Positions 27,079 to 37,484 of a stretch of 64,000 nucleotides of DNA are shown in pieces; the stretch's first letter is position 1; each line of letters opens with the position of its first letter. Position numbers and translations under genes: made by a program. Source of the DNA: an uncultured Mycoplasmatota bacterium. Its GTDB lineage: Bacteria; Bacillota_I; Bacilli_A; RF39; UBA660. The stretch lies in NCBI GenBank assembly GCA_900551525.1, contig URWD01000002.1, forward strand, positions 1 to 64,000, read 5' to 3'. A model generated the notes under the pieces. It had not been told where the DNA came from, did no database searches, and saw only the letters and a list, made by a program, of their open reading frames with translations.

Positions 27079-27954
27079 ATGTACGATATAATTATAATTG
27101 GCATGGGTATAAGTGGTATAACTGCAGGTATTTATGCTAAACGCAGTAATAAAAAGGTATTACTTATTGATAAAGGTATGCCCGGAGGCCTTTTGAATAA
27201 CATAGATAAAGTTAGTAATTATCCAGGAGTTCCTGAAATAACTGGCCCAGATTTTGCTGAAATTCTTGAAAAACAAGTAGAACATTTAGATATTCCGTAT
27301 GTTTTGGAAGAAGTAAAGAGTTTAGAATTAAACGAAGAAACTAAAAAAGTAATAACCGAAAACAATACATATGAGGCTAAAAGAGTAATATTAGCAATGG
27401 GAAGAAAACCAAAATATTTAGGCTTAGATAATGAAAAATCTTTACTTGGAAAAGGATTGTCGACATGTGCAGTATGTGATGCATTCTTTTACAAAAATGA
27501 GAATATAGCAATCGTAGGTACTGGCAATAGTGCTCTTCAAGAAGCGTTATATCTAGCAAATATCGTTGGCCATATTTATATTATCAATCGAAGAGATGAT
27601 TTTCGTGGAGAAGAAATTCTTGTAGAAAATATAAAGAAAAATCCTAAGATAGAAATAATTTACAATGCTAATATCGAAAGTATGAATGAAGAAAATAACA
27701 AATTATCCAGTATAACTCTAGATAATGGTACCACATTAAATGTTAAGGGTGTATTTATCTATGTCGGATATAGACCCGTAACAGATTTTATACCAAAAGA
27801 AATACTTGATGAAAATGGTTATGTAAAAGTAAATGAAAAATTAGAAACAGAAATAAATGGAGTATATGCTATCGGCGATATCATTAATAAAGATACATAT
27901 CAACTAGTAACAGCAGCAGCAGATGGGGCTAGAGTAATAACAAATATGAAATAA
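27079..27954 (+). CDS. trxB: Thioredoxin reductase-like FAD/NAD(P)H oxidoreductase
   Basis: 291 residues. FAD-binding GMGISGITAGIYA at the N-terminus, redox pair C130-A-V-C133, NAD(P)H-binding GTGNSALQEA, and a C-terminal YAIGD motif. This fits low-molecular-weight thioredoxin reductase. The usual NADPH-binding HRRxxxR reads NRRDDFR here. AAGGAGG RBS; probably co-transcribed with lgt. Confidence 0.9.
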   Translation: MYDIIIIGMGISGITAGIYAKRSNKKVLLIDKGMPGGLLNNIDKVSNYPGVPEITGPDFAEILEKQVEHLDIPYVLEEVKSLELNEETKKVITENNTYEAKRVILAMGRKPKYLGLDNEKSLLGKGLSTCAVCDAFFYKNENIAIVGTGNSALQEALYLANIVGHIYIINRRDDFRGEEILVENIKKNPKIEIIYNANIESMNEENNKLSSITLDNGTTLNVKGVFIYVGYRPVTDFIPKEILDENGYVKVNEKLETEINGVYAIGDIINKDTYQLVTAAADGARVITNMK

Positions 27955-28116
27955 GATGAAAATTCTTATTTTTCTTTGATAAAAATTGCTATGCGACGTA
28001 ATAAATTTTTTATCTACTTTTGTAAAGTTTTTACATATTTTGTAACTCAAAAATGTAAAGAAAAGTTAATTCATGCAAAATGGTGTGTCGAACCATGAGA
28101 GGTTTTGTCGAAAGCC

Positions 28117-28144
28117 TTGAAAGTGGTAAAAAGGTGTGTATAAT
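28117..28144 (+). promoter_or_regulatory. Promoter of the Rpn-family nuclease gene
   Basis: TTGAAA (28117-28122), 16-base spacer, TATAAT (28139-28144). The upstream stretch 27955-28116 is AT-rich and has repeated TGTAAAG and TGTCGAA words but no gene I can support. Confidence 0.65.
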
Positions 28145-28172
28145 AGCTTGGCAAGAAAGGAGGTTTCCACTT

Positions 28173-29042
28173 ATGCAAAGATTAGAAATCAAGAAAATCA
28201 ATGCCAGAGATAGTATTGTCAAAAAGATATTCACCTCAACTGAAGATGGGCTTAAATATTTAAGTAAAATTGTATGTAAAGTTTTAGATATTTCTGAAGA
28301 AGATGTAACATTTTCTTTAATTCATCCAGATGTTAGTGTAAATGAAAATTCTGTAAATAGTGAAGTTGATGTAGCATTAGAAAGTAATGAAATGCTTGTA
28401 AATGTTGAAGTAAATAGTGTAAGAAGCAGAAAAAATGAACGTAAGAACAATATGTATATTTGTCATTTAGTTTTAAGGCAGACTCGAAATGCTGAAGATT
28501 ATAGTAAGAAGTTTAAGAAGGTTTACCAAATAAATCTAAACACATATAGTGTTACAAATGATGATAGATTTATAGTTAGAAGTAGACTTTTAGATGATAA
28601 AACATATGAAGAAATACACTCATTTTTTGAAATCTACGACATAAATCTTGCAAAAATTCTTGATATGGATTATACTAAAATTATGAAAGACGATGAGTCT
28701 TTAGAAAAATTATTATATCTTTTAATCAGTGATGATGAAAGATTAATAAAAAAGGTATATGATGGTGATGATTTTATGGCTAAAATAATACGTGAAGTAA
28801 AAAATAATTCAGATGACTTTGATAATCTACTTAGATATAATAGAGATGTTATATTTGATGGTAATGAAAAAGAAGAAGCTTTTGAAGATGGTTTAGAACG
28901 TGGAGTTAAAAAAGGCTATAAGCTTGGTGTTGAGCAAACAGCCAAAGAAATGCTTCAAGAAAATTGTGATGTAAATTTAATTTGTAGAGTTACCAAATTA
29001 TCACTTGATGAAGTTGAAAGATTAAAAGAAGAATTGAAATAA
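28173..29042 (+). CDS. Rpn-family PD-(D/E)XK nuclease / transposase-like protein
   Basis: 289 residues from ATG 28173, set by AAAGGAGG at 28156-28163; an upstream in-frame ATG at 28080 lies before the promoter. The N-terminal half has the nuclease core SEVDVALES followed by VNVEVNS (D...ExN in place of ExK/ExQ). The C-terminus has the family's GLERGVKKGYKLGVEQTA repeat-like region and ends KLSLDEVERLKEEL. Rpn proteins are PD-(D/E)XK nucleases that promote recombination. Single gene with its own promoter and terminator, which fits its frequent mobility. Confidence 0.82.
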   Translation: MQRLEIKKINARDSIVKKIFTSTEDGLKYLSKIVCKVLDISEEDVTFSLIHPDVSVNENSVNSEVDVALESNEMLVNVEVNSVRSRKNERKNNMYICHLVLRQTRNAEDYSKKFKKVYQINLNTYSVTNDDRFIVRSRLLDDKTYEEIHSFFEIYDINLAKILDMDYTKIMKDDESLEKLLYLLISDDERLIKKVYDGDDFMAKIIREVKNNSDDFDNLLRYNRDVIFDGNEKEEAFEDGLERGVKKGYKLGVEQTAKEMLQENCDVNLICRVTKLSLDEVERLKEELK

Positions 29043-29056
29043 AATTCTTCTTTTTT
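29028..29056 (+). terminator. Terminator overlapping the end of the Rpn gene
   Basis: GAAGAATT pairs with AATTCTTC around GAAATAA, followed by TTTTTT. The stop codon lies in the loop. Confidence 0.8.
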
Positions 29057-29120
29057 AGTTAAAATAACAAGCTTTTATATAAATTTTATGGTAAAATATA
29101 TTTACATGGAGTTGACCTGT

Positions 29121-30740
29121 ATGAAGAAAAATACTACTCTTACATTGCTTTTACTTTTAATAATAATGCTTCTTGTCATGCTTGGATTTAAAATGTACGA
29201 AGATTATAATTCTGATGATGTCACCAAAAGTATTTATTCCTTCGAAGCCTATCCTTTATATATAGATAATTATATCTTTATAAATAGTGAAATAAACAAT
29301 AATAAAATGTACTTATTATACGAAAATAATAATGACTATTTACTTAAAGAAATAGATACTATAAGTAAAAAAGAAAATATTTATAGTAAAAATATTAATA
29401 TGTCTTGTAACTTAAAAAATGATAATAACAATCCGTATATAGTTTGTAAAGATGAAAGTAAAATAAGTGTATATAATATATACCTAGAGCTTCTAGAAGA
29501 AAGAGAGCTAATCACTGAAAATGACTATACAGTAAAATCTAGTATATATGAAAATAATTTTAATGAATATTCTGAAGTAATTGACAGCATTTGTAATTTA
29601 AAATGTTTACTTATAAGAAAAGATAGTATTACAGAAAAAATAAATTTATACAAAGAAACTATTTTAAAAGAAGAAAACATTAAAAATTATGATATTTTTG
29701 AAAAAGGAGTATTTACATATAGTAATGATAAAATAAAAATATATAATACAAATAATGATTACAAGGAATTCAAAAGCCCTACTGAAAATTTAACAAGTAA
29801 AATAGTACACCTAAGTAAAAATGAATACAATTTATATGTATTAGAAAACAAAGAAATAGATGTTTATAATCTATATGAAAAAAGTAAAACCACCAGAATA
29901 GATATATATAAGGTTAAAGAAAATGTCAAAAGCATTAAAGTTTATGAAAATAAACTATATGTGTTAACAGATAAAACGATATATGTTTATGATGTTTTTG
30001 ATATTGAAGAAAGTATAAATAAAGACAATTTATTTGAAAATAATTATATAAGCAATAAAGTTACAGAAATAAAAGAAAATTATGGTATAAATGTAAATCT
30101 AAAAGAAAGTGTTAATATCATGCATAAAGACTACAACATAACTGAAGTAAATAACTATAATGATATTATAGATGCTTTAAGTTATCTTGAAGATTATCTT
30201 CTTATTTTTAACAAAGAATTTTTTCAAAGATTTTATGAGTATGATATGAAAGGCTTAAATATATATTTTGCTTATGACATAACTGGTGGAGAACTGGAAA
30301 GTAGTCAAACAGATGTAGTTGGTTTATCATTTGTTAAAAATAGTGAATATGTAATAATAATTAAACTTAATTCCAAAGATAATTTACTTAATATACTAGC
30401 ACATGAAACTATGCATATTATAGATGCTTATCTTAAACTTAAAGATTTTTCATATGACTGGAATAATTTGAACCCAGAATATTTTACATATCAAAATGTA
30501 TATTATCCAAATGTACTATATAAAGATGTTTTAGGAACTGGTAAATTTAAAGATGAAATATATTTTGTGGATAACTATGCTAGAACGAATGAAGGGGAAG
30601 ATAGAGCACGTCTTTTTGAAAGTATTTGTTCATGTAAAAATTATGAAGAATATCCAAACTTAAATAACAAAATGAATTATCTAAAAAAAGTCTTAACTAC
30701 TAATTTTCCTGAAATAAGTTATATAAAAGCTTTTGAATAA
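29121..30740 (+). CDS. Membrane-anchored protein with C-terminal HExxH metallopeptidase-like domain
   Basis: 539 residues from ATG 29121 (GGAG nine bases upstream). TM anchor at about 6-24, then a long region with repeated short beta motifs (IKVYENKLYVLTDKTIYVYD), likely a beta-propeller-like sensor fold. The C-terminal domain carries H428-E-T-M-H432 and E493-D-R-A, as in the protein encoded at 1471, with a shared Asn-Pro-(D/E) segment between. The two proteins share the protease-like domain but not their N-terminal modules. Likely an extracytoplasmic zinc peptidase; substrate unknown. An extended -10 (TGGTAAAAT, 29089-29097) lies upstream. Confidence 0.72.
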   Translation: MKKNTTLTLLLLLIIMLLVMLGFKMYEDYNSDDVTKSIYSFEAYPLYIDNYIFINSEINNNKMYLLYENNNDYLLKEIDTISKKENIYSKNINMSCNLKNDNNNPYIVCKDESKISVYNIYLELLEERELITENDYTVKSSIYENNFNEYSEVIDSICNLKCLLIRKDSITEKINLYKETILKEENIKNYDIFEKGVFTYSNDKIKIYNTNNDYKEFKSPTENLTSKIVHLSKNEYNLYVLENKEIDVYNLYEKSKTTRIDIYKVKENVKSIKVYENKLYVLTDKTIYVYDVFDIEESINKDNLFENNYISNKVTEIKENYGINVNLKESVNIMHKDYNITEVNNYNDIIDALSYLEDYLLIFNKEFFQRFYEYDMKGLNIYFAYDITGGELESSQTDVVGLSFVKNSEYVIIIKLNSKDNLLNILAHETMHIIDAYLKLKDFSYDWNNLNPEYFTYQNVYYPNVLYKDVLGTGKFKDEIYFVDNYARTNEGEDRARLFESICSCKNYEEYPNLNNKMNYLKKVLTTNFPEISYIKAFE

Positions 30741-30769
30741 AATTTTTTTCACAAATTAACAAATTTTAC

Positions 30770-30798
30770 TTGACTTTGATATAGACTATGTATATATT
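30770..30798 (+). promoter_or_regulatory. Promoter of mazEF
   Basis: TTGACT (30770-30775), 17-base spacer, TATATT (30793-30798), followed by GGAGGG before ATG 30818. Confidence 0.75.
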
Positions 30799-30817
30799 AG
30801 AGATGGAGGGATAAGTT

Positions 30818-31060
30818 ATGGCATATAAAGTACAAAAATGGGGAAATTCTAATGGAATAAGAATACCCAAAGTTTATTTAGAGGCTTTAAATTTAAAATC
30901 AGGAGATGCAGTAAACATTACAAGAGAGGGGGAACAAATCATTGTTACTAAAGCTCTTAGAAAGCCAGAAACACTAAAATCAAGAATTAAAAAATACAAA
31001 GGGCCTGAAAAAGTAGAAGACTTTACATGGGACGAAGCGAGGGGAAAAGAGTTATGGTAA
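30818..31060 (+). CDS. mazE: Antitoxin MazE (AbrB/SpoVT fold)
   Basis: 80 residues. The swapped-hairpin AbrB domain is clear: KVQKWGNSNGIRIPKVYLE, then SGDAVNITREGEQIIVTKA. The C-terminal 30 residues (ending DFTWDEARGKELW) would be the toxin-binding tail. It binds its own promoter in known systems. It overlaps mazF by seven bases. Confidence 0.92.
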   Translation: MAYKVQKWGNSNGIRIPKVYLEALNLKSGDAVNITREGEQIIVTKALRKPETLKSRIKKYKGPEKVEDFTWDEARGKELW

Positions 31061-31392
31061 AATATATTCCACAAGAAAGAGATATCGTATATATTAATTT
31101 TAACCCTATAAAAGGGCATGAACAAAAAGGAGAAAGACCAGCCTTGGTAATAAGTAGTAGATTATTTAATCAGTTTACGAATATGGCAATAGTTTGTCCA
31201 ATTACAACAAATACTAAAGGCTTTCCAACTCATTATGAGCTTACTGGTTTAAAAAAAATAAAGGGGTCAGTTTTGTGTGAGCACATCAGAAGCATTGATT
31301 ATGCTGAGCGAAACATTGAGTTTATAGAGCGATGTAGCGACGAAGAATTTAATAACATATTAGAATTAATAAAAAGTTTTTTTGAAAATTAA
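31054..31392 (+). CDS. mazF: Toxin MazF, mRNA interferase
   Basis: 112 residues from ATG 31054, preceded by GAGGGG inside mazE. MazF signatures are present: RDIVYINFNPIKGHEQKGERPALVIS and CPITTNTKGFPTHYEL. These toxins cleave mRNA at short motifs when MazE is degraded. The antitoxin-first, overlapping order is canonical. gltX follows after 15 bases, so some read-through into gltX is likely. Confidence 0.92.
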   Translation: MVKYIPQERDIVYINFNPIKGHEQKGERPALVISSRLFNQFTNMAIVCPITTNTKGFPTHYELTGLKKIKGSVLCEHIRSIDYAERNIEFIERCSDEEFNNILELIKSFFEN

Positions 31393-31407
31393 GAAGGAGA
31401 ATTATTT

Positions 31408-32829
31408 ATGAAAGTAAGAACACGTTATGCACCAAGTCCAACTGGATACATGCACATAGGAAATTTAAGAACAGCAATATTTGAATATTTATTAGCTAAA
31501 AAATATAATGGAGATTTTATATTAAGAATTGAAGATACAGATCAAGAACGTGAAGTTGAAGGCGCAGTAGATTTTATTTACAATACTTTAGATTTATGCG
31601 GCTTTAAAATAGATGAAGGACCAAATAATGAAAAAGGTTATGGTCCATACATTCAAAGTAAGAGAAAAGCTATTTATAAAGAATATGCTTTAAAACTTGT
31701 AGAAATGGGTAAAGCTTATTATTGTTTTTGTTCTGAAGAAGAACTAACAGCAATGCGTGAAAAAGCAGATGCTAGACATAAACCATTTTTGTATGATGGC
31801 AGATGTTCTAGACTAAGTAAGGAAAAGATTGAAGAAAATTTAAAAAATGGAGTTCCTTATGTAATTAGACAAAAAATGCCTAAAACTGGACAAACTATAG
31901 TTGAAGATGTCGTATATGGCAAAATTAAAATTGATAATAGCATCTTAGATGACCAAATACTACTTAAAAGTGATGGCTTTCCAACATACAATTTTGCTAA
32001 TGTAATTGATGACCATTTAATGGAAATAACTCATGTAATTCGTGGTAAAGAATATCTAGACCAAACAGCTAAATACAATTTACTATATGAAGCATATGGC
32101 TGGGAAAAACCAACATATATTCATGTTGCTATGGTTCTAGGTGAAGATGGCAATAAATTATCTAAACGTAATGGTGATGCATCGTTCATGGATCTTTACA
32201 ATGAGGGATATTTACCAAGTGCTGTAGTAAACTATCTAGCATTACTTGGATGGAGTCCAGAAAGCAACCAAGAAGTATTCACAATGGAAGAACTTATTGC
32301 AAACTTTAATGAAAACAGAATAAGCAAATCATCAAGTCAGTATGATGTTAAAAAACTAAAATGGTTTAACCATCATTATATAAATAATCTAAGTGATGAA
32401 GAATATTTAACTTGGATTAAAAAATATTTTACAAACAATACGGAAGGTAAAACTGAAGATTGGATTAACAAATTATTACTTGTTTATAAAAATCATATTG
32501 ATTATGGAGCAGAAATTAATGAAGTAACAGCATCCTTCTTCGATAGTAACTTTGAAATAAATGAAGACGCAGCAGAATTTATGAAAAGTGATGAAGTAAT
32601 ACCTCATGTTGTTGAAGTTTTCAAAGAAGAAATTGAAAATACAACTGATTGGACAGTTGAAACTCTATCAAATGTTATAAACAATGTTAAGGAAAAAGCT
32701 GGAGTAAAAGGCAAAATGTTATACATGCCAATAAGAATAGCTGCAAGTGGTATTATGCACGGACCAGAACTAGCAGATACTCTATACTTAATAGGCAAAG
32801 AAGAAATATTAAATAGGTTAACAAAATGA
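31408..32829 (+). CDS. gltX: Glutamyl-tRNA synthetase
   Basis: 473 residues. Class I signatures: RYAPSPTGYMHIGN at the N-terminus (HIGH variant HIGN) and KLSKRNGDASF (KMSKS variant). Length is usual for the bacterial enzyme. It may be of the non-discriminating type that also charges tRNA-Gln, which cannot be judged here. GAAGGAG RBS. First of a five-gene run to uppS. Confidence 0.96.
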   Translation: MKVRTRYAPSPTGYMHIGNLRTAIFEYLLAKKYNGDFILRIEDTDQEREVEGAVDFIYNTLDLCGFKIDEGPNNEKGYGPYIQSKRKAIYKEYALKLVEMGKAYYCFCSEEELTAMREKADARHKPFLYDGRCSRLSKEKIEENLKNGVPYVIRQKMPKTGQTIVEDVVYGKIKIDNSILDDQILLKSDGFPTYNFANVIDDHLMEITHVIRGKEYLDQTAKYNLLYEAYGWEKPTYIHVAMVLGEDGNKLSKRNGDASFMDLYNEGYLPSAVVNYLALLGWSPESNQEVFTMEELIANFNENRISKSSSQYDVKKLKWFNHHYINNLSDEEYLTWIKKYFTNNTEGKTEDWINKLLLVYKNHIDYGAEINEVTASFFDSNFEINEDAAEFMKSDEVIPHVVEVFKEEIENTTDWTVETLSNVINNVKEKAGVKGKMLYMPIRIAASGIMHGPELADTLYLIGKEEILNRLTK

Positions 32830-33221
32830 AAAAAAGAATAGGTTGGCTTGTTATACCAATAGTATTTATTGTCATCGGAGTTTATATATATCTTTTCTTT
32901 AATGAAGGTGAAAATATTTATACTCATAGAAATCAAGAATTTACAATGAAAGTTAAAGATTTTGCTAACATAGAGGATGATATCTATTTAAAATACTCCA
33001 AAGTAAGTGACAATAGATGCAAAGGGGAAGATTGTGAAAGAGAAGGAGAAAAACTAGCTAAATTAATAGTTATACATAATCCTTACATTGATACAGTAGA
33101 ATTAAGTAGTATCAATAATGATGAGATTGAAATTAATAAAACAAAATACAAAATAAAACTGATAAAATATGATACTAATAGTGATGAAATTACTTTAAAA
33201 TTATTATATGAAGAAAAATAA
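32826..33221 (+). CDS. Small membrane-anchored protein, unknown function
   Basis: 131 residues. N-terminal TM (about 5-24), then an extracytoplasmic domain with two cysteines in RCKGEDCE and a beta-rich end. It overlaps gltX by four bases (ATGA) and precedes cysS by 11 bases. No family recognised. Confidence 0.6.
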   Translation: MKKRIGWLVIPIVFIVIGVYIYLFFNEGENIYTHRNQEFTMKVKDFANIEDDIYLKYSKVSDNRCKGEDCEREGEKLAKLIVIHNPYIDTVELSSINNDEIEINKTKYKIKLIKYDTNSDEITLKLLYEEK

Positions 33222-33232
33222 AAGGAGAAAAA

Positions 33233-34621
33233 ATGAAAATATATAATACACTTACAAGAAAAATTGAAGAATTCGTGCCATGGCAAGAAGGTAAAGTCGG
33301 ATTATATACATGTGGACCAACAGTATATCATTATGCTCACATAGGAAACATGAGAAATTACATTGGTCATGATATTTTAGATAAAACTTTAAGATATCTT
33401 GGCTATGATGTTAAACGAGTTATGAACATTACTGATGTTGGTCATTTAACAAGTGACTCAGACTCTGGTGATGACAAAATGGTAAGTAGTGCCAAAAAAG
33501 AACATAAAACAGTAATGGATATTGCTAGATTTTATACTGATGCATTCTTTAAAGATTTTGAAGATTTAAACAATAGAGTTCCAGATGTAGTAAGTCCTGC
33601 CACAGCTAATATAAATGAATATATTAAAATAATAGAAAGTTTACTTGCTAAAGGTTATGCTTATAAAAGCGGAGGAAATATATATTTTGATACATCAAAA
33701 TTAGATGATTACTACAAGCTTACAAACCATAAAGCTGATGAAATGGTTGTTGGAGTTCGTGAAGGTGTTGAAGAAGATTCTTCTAAGAAAAATCAAAATG
33801 ATTTTGTTCTTTGGTTTACTAAATCTAAATTTGATGAACAAGATTTAAAATGGGAAAGTCCATGGGGACTAGGATATCCTGGTTGGCATATAGAATGTAC
33901 TGGTATAAGCATCAAATACTTAGGAGAATACTTAGACATTCATGGTGGTGGAGTAGATAACATATTTCCACATCACACAAATGAAATTGCCCAAAGTGAA
34001 AGTTATCTTGGACATAAATGGTGTAATTATTGGTTCCACAATGAACATTTAAATGATGAAACTGGCAAAATGAGTAAAAGTCATGGAGCAATTTTAACGG
34101 TTCAAGTACTAAAAGAAAAAGGTTATGATCCACTAAGTTTTAGATATATGTGTCTTTTAAGTCATTATCGTCGTCAATTAACATTTTCATATAGTTCGCT
34201 AGATGGTGCAGAAAATGCATATAAAAAATTACGTAGTAAAACATCAAGTCTAAAATTTGATAATAACATTAATGAAGAAGATTATAAAACTTGGAAAGAC
34301 AAATTTGTGTCATGCCTAGAAGATGATTTAAACACAGCAAATGCTATAACAGTTTTACATGATTTACTAAAAAGTGATGTAAATGAAGGCACAAAATACA
34401 AATTAGTTGGTGAATTTGATAGCGTACTAAGCCTAGATTTATTAAAACAAGACATAAAGAAAATTGATAATGAAGAAGAAATTATCAAAAAAATAAATGA
34501 ACGTAATGAAGCTAAAAAGAACAAAAATTACGAACTTGCTGATAGTATCAGAGCTGAATTACTTGCAAAAGGAATTGTATTAAAAGATACTCGCGAAGGC
34601 ACAACTTATGAGGCTATATAA
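33233..34621 (+). CDS. cysS: Cysteinyl-tRNA synthetase
   Basis: 462 residues. Zinc/active-site start [18 protein letters not shown] (HIGH as HIGN), [10 protein letters not shown] and [10 protein letters not shown] zinc-site motifs, and KMSKSHG. Full family length. AAAGGAG RBS. The stop shares its last base with the next ATG. Confidence 0.97.
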   Translation: MKIYNTLTRKIEEFVPWQEGKVGLYTCGPTVYHYAHIGNMRNYIGHDILDKTLRYLGYDVKRVMNITDVGHLTSDSDSGDDKMVSSAKKEHKTVMDIARFYTDAFFKDFEDLNNRVPDVVSPATANINEYIKIIESLLAKGYAYKSGGNIYFDTSKLDDYYKLTNHKADEMVVGVREGVEEDSSKKNQNDFVLWFTKSKFDEQDLKWESPWGLGYPGWHIECTGISIKYLGEYLDIHGGGVDNIFPHHTNEIAQSESYLGHKWCNYWFHNEHLNDETGKMSKSHGAILTVQVLKEKGYDPLSFRYMCLLSHYRRQLTFSYSSLDGAENAYKKLRSKTSSLKFDNNINEEDYKTWKDKFVSCLEDDLNTANAITVLHDLLKSDVNEGTKYKLVGEFDSVLSLDLLKQDIKKIDNEEEIIKKINERNEAKKNKNYELADSIRAELLAKGIVLKDTREGTTYEAI

Positions 34622-35790
34622 TGAAGAAAGTTAGTATTTTTCTTCTAAGCCTCTTTTTCTTTATCTATCCTGTATATGCCGAAGAATTTTCTATTACTGG
34701 TGAAAATGTAATTTTATACAACATGAATGATGATAAGGTATTATATAGTAAAAATGCAGATGAAATAGTTGAAATAGCTAGTTTAACAAAGATGATGACA
34801 GCTTTAGTAACAATCGAAAATACAAGTGATTTAACTAAAGAAATAACTATTACAGAAAAAGATTTCGAAGGCACAACAGAGTATTCAAAAGCCGGTTTTA
34901 AAGTCGGAGATAAAGTAACATATGAAGATTTACTTTATGGTATTTTACTTCCAAGTGGTGCAGATGCTGTTAACGCTGCAGTAAATAATACATTAGGTTA
35001 TGAAAAATTCATAAGTAAAATGAATGAAACAGCCAAAAAAATAGGATTAAATAATACTAAATTTTCAAATCCAATTGGCAAAGATGATGAAAATAATTAT
35101 TCAACAGCAAGTGATATAGCTAAACTTTTAAAATATGCTTTAAAAAATGAAACCTTTAAAAGAGTATTTACAACTAAAAGTTATAAAACAACAAATGGTT
35201 TAAATTTAAAAAGTACAATAAGTAACTATGATAATATTTTACAGACGAATAAAATAGATGGTGCAAAAAGTGGATTTACTAAAGAAGCAGGTCGCTGTCT
35301 TGCTTCAATAACAAATCTTCATGATGTAAATTATTTACTTGTAGTAATAAAATCAAGTACAGAATATCCATATAATGCAGTTAAAGATACAATAAATATT
35401 TATAATTATTATGATGAAAATTACAGTTATCAAAGTATTTTAGATGATGATACATTTATTAAAGAAATACCTATCAAATTAAGTAATAACAAATCATATA
35501 AAATAACAGGTTCTGAAAATATATCGTTATATTTAAAAAATGATACTAAAGTAAATTATGTTTACGAAGGTGTAGATGAGATATCTTATAAAACTAAAAA
35601 AGGTGCAATACTTGGAACAATAAAAATTTATGAAGGCGAAAAATTACTTGAAACAAGTATTGTCTACCTTGAAGAAAATATTAAATATTATCCATTAGAA
35701 CTATGTTTAATTATTTTAATAACTTTAATAATATTAATTATATTTATTTTGAAAAATAAGAAAAGAAAAAGAAGGAGAAGACGTAAATGA
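34621..35790 (+). CDS. D-alanyl-D-alanine carboxypeptidase (PBP5/DacF type)
   Basis: 389 residues. Signal peptide (about 1-20), serine active site S54-L-T-K57 (SxxK), PSGADA near 112 in place of the usual SGN, and KSG in DGAKSGFTKEAGRC. After the catalytic domain comes a beta domain and a C-terminal TM with a very basic tail (KNKKRKRRRRRK). It trims the terminal D-Ala of peptidoglycan stem peptides, so the organism has a cell wall. Overlaps uppS by four bases. Confidence 0.9.
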   Translation: MKKVSIFLLSLFFFIYPVYAEEFSITGENVILYNMNDDKVLYSKNADEIVEIASLTKMMTALVTIENTSDLTKEITITEKDFEGTTEYSKAGFKVGDKVTYEDLLYGILLPSGADAVNAAVNNTLGYEKFISKMNETAKKIGLNNTKFSNPIGKDDENNYSTASDIAKLLKYALKNETFKRVFTTKSYKTTNGLNLKSTISNYDNILQTNKIDGAKSGFTKEAGRCLASITNLHDVNYLLVVIKSSTEYPYNAVKDTINIYNYYDENYSYQSILDDDTFIKEIPIKLSNNKSYKITGSENISLYLKNDTKVNYVYEGVDEISYKTKKGAILGTIKIYEGEKLLETSIVYLEENIKYYPLELCLIILITLIILIIFILKNKKRKRRRRRK

Positions 35791-36488
35791 CAAAGGTAAA
35801 TCACATTGGTATTATAGTTGATGGTAATGGCAGATGGGCAAAAGAAAAAGGAAAAAGTAGAAGCGAAGGGCATAAAGCTGGAGCAGAAACTCTTGAAAAA
35901 ATAATTTTGTATATAAGTAAAGAAAATATAGCAAATTATTTAAGTTTATACGTTTTTTCAACAGAAAATTTTAGTAGAAGTCCAGAAGAAGTAAATTATT
36001 TAATGGAACTTTTTATGAAATGGTTCAAAAAATGCAAAGAAAAATATAAAGATGCAAATATTAAAGTTTTATTTTCATCTCAAAAAGAGTTTTTAAAACC
36101 AGAAATTGTAAAAGCCATAGATGAACTTGAAGAAGCCACTAAAGATAATACTGGCTTAGTTGTTAACTTTTGCTTAAGTTATGGAGGCAGACAAGAAATA
36201 GTTGATGCTACTAAAAAAATAGCAACAGCTGTTTTAGAAAATAAATTAAATATTAATGATATAAATGAAGAATTATTTAAAAAATACTTATATAATGACT
36301 TACCAGATGTTGACTTTTTAATTCGCACAAGTGGTGAAAATAGAGTTAGCAACTTTATGCTATGGCAAATATCTTATGCTGAAATGTACTTTCCAAAAGT
36401 ATATTTTCCTGACTTTACTCCAAAATGTTTGGAAGAAGCAATTGAAGAATACGAAAAAAGAGATAGAAGATTTGGTAATGTAAAATAA
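35787..36488 (+). CDS. uppS: Undecaprenyl diphosphate synthase (cis-prenyltransferase)
   Basis: 233 residues. Catalytic motif V-D12-G-N-G-R-W-A-K at the start, LSLYVFSTENF, and RTSGENRVSNFMLWQ with YAEMYF at the end. It makes the lipid carrier for peptidoglycan. Its coupling to the D,D-carboxypeptidase gene is sensible for wall metabolism. Confidence 0.95.
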   Translation: MTKVNHIGIIVDGNGRWAKEKGKSRSEGHKAGAETLEKIILYISKENIANYLSLYVFSTENFSRSPEEVNYLMELFMKWFKKCKEKYKDANIKVLFSSQKEFLKPEIVKAIDELEEATKDNTGLVVNFCLSYGGRQEIVDATKKIATAVLENKLNINDINEELFKKYLYNDLPDVDFLIRTSGENRVSNFMLWQISYAEMYFPKVYFPDFTPKCLEEAIEEYEKRDRRFGNVK

Positions 36489-36490
36489 AA

Positions 36491-36520
36491 AATTGGTGAT
36501 ACAAATTCACCAATTTTTTT
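36491..36520. terminator. Bidirectional terminator after uppS
   Basis: AATTGGTGA pairs with TCACCAATT around TACAAAT, followed by Ts. It lies between uppS and the convergent gene, whose last codons it touches. Confidence 0.82.
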
Positions 36521-37265
36521 AACCAATTAATTTTAACGCTAGATACATTCCAAATGTAATCGCAGAAGTAATTATTAAAATTAAACTTGTATATCCAGCC
36601 ATTCCCATTCTATCTTTTTTATTAAGCTCATTTAAATAATCTACATTTTTATCAAATTCACTATAACCACCAAATTCAGGTTTTGTTCGTGTTAAAGTCA
36701 TTTCTTTTCCCATTGTATTTGATTGTTGTTGATTCATACTAGTCATCTCATCATTATATGCATTAGAAACCATTTGATAAGCGTTATAAGCATTTGGATT
36801 TGCAAGTCTTCTAGCTTCTTCAATAATTTTCTTAGTAGCCATAAAATCTGTTATAAACATCCTAACACTTTCGTTTTGATAATATTTATCAAAAAATTGT
36901 GCATTTCTAGCATAAATATTTAATTTATCAATATATTGACTAACATATTTTTTTATAGTTTCTTCTTCATCTTCAGTTATTATAAGTTGATTAAAATATT
37001 CCTCAATTTGAGCATTTTTATTCCCAGTTTGATAAAATCCATCTTTAAAATAAATAAAAATATCTTCAGGATTCATATTAAAAAATACAGGATCAATTCT
37101 ACTTAAACCATAACCGGAAAGCTTAACGTAATTTCCTTCATACACCAAACTATCAGTTGGGATATCATAAGAAAATTCAGCTAAATTTGGGTATGTTTTT
37201 TGATAGTTTCTTAGTATCATATCATTATAGCTCACAACATTTTCATTATTTATAATGTCACTCAT
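36519..37265 (-). CDS. Tail-anchored protein, unknown function
   Basis: 248 residues, soluble and largely helical, with a single TM helix at the C-terminus (about 222-246). No signal peptide, no known motif. TAGGAGTG RBS on the minus strand before ATG 37265. Gene stands alone, divergent from ssb. The 37266-37484 stretch between them is very AT-rich and holds no gene. Confidence 0.6.
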   Translation of the reverse strand: MSDIINNENVVSYNDMILRNYQKTYPNLAEFSYDIPTDSLVYEGNYVKLSGYGLSRIDPVFFNMNPEDIFIYFKDGFYQTGNKNAQIEEYFNQLIITEDEEETIKKYVSQYIDKLNIYARNAQFFDKYYQNESVRMFITDFMATKKIIEEARRLANPNAYNAYQMVSNAYNDEMTSMNQQQSNTMGKEMTLTRTKPEFGGYSEFDKNVDYLNELNKKDRMGMAGYTSLILIITSAITFGMYLALKLIG

Positions 37266-37484
37266 GTTAAATCAACACTCCTATTTTCTAGTATTAAGTT
37301 TATCAAATATTAATAAAAATTACAATATCTATTTTTTAATAATTATTAAATTTAATTTAAAAAAAACAAAAAAATAGGTAATTTTTAACCAAATTTTATA
37401 ATTAATCTTATAAAAATTAATAAATTTCTAATTTTGAAATAAAAATAAAAAATGATAAAGTGGACTTGAAAGGAGGTAAAATTA

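Noticed and set aside
27955..28116. Repeated TGTAAAG and TGTCGAA words as an origin or regulatory array
   Set aside because: Copies are few, irregularly spaced and short; no DnaA-box-like consensus.
28080..28172. 31-codon upstream extension of the Rpn-family gene
   Set aside because: The best promoter (28117-28144) and the strong AAAGGAGG RBS lie inside it, so translation should start at 28173.
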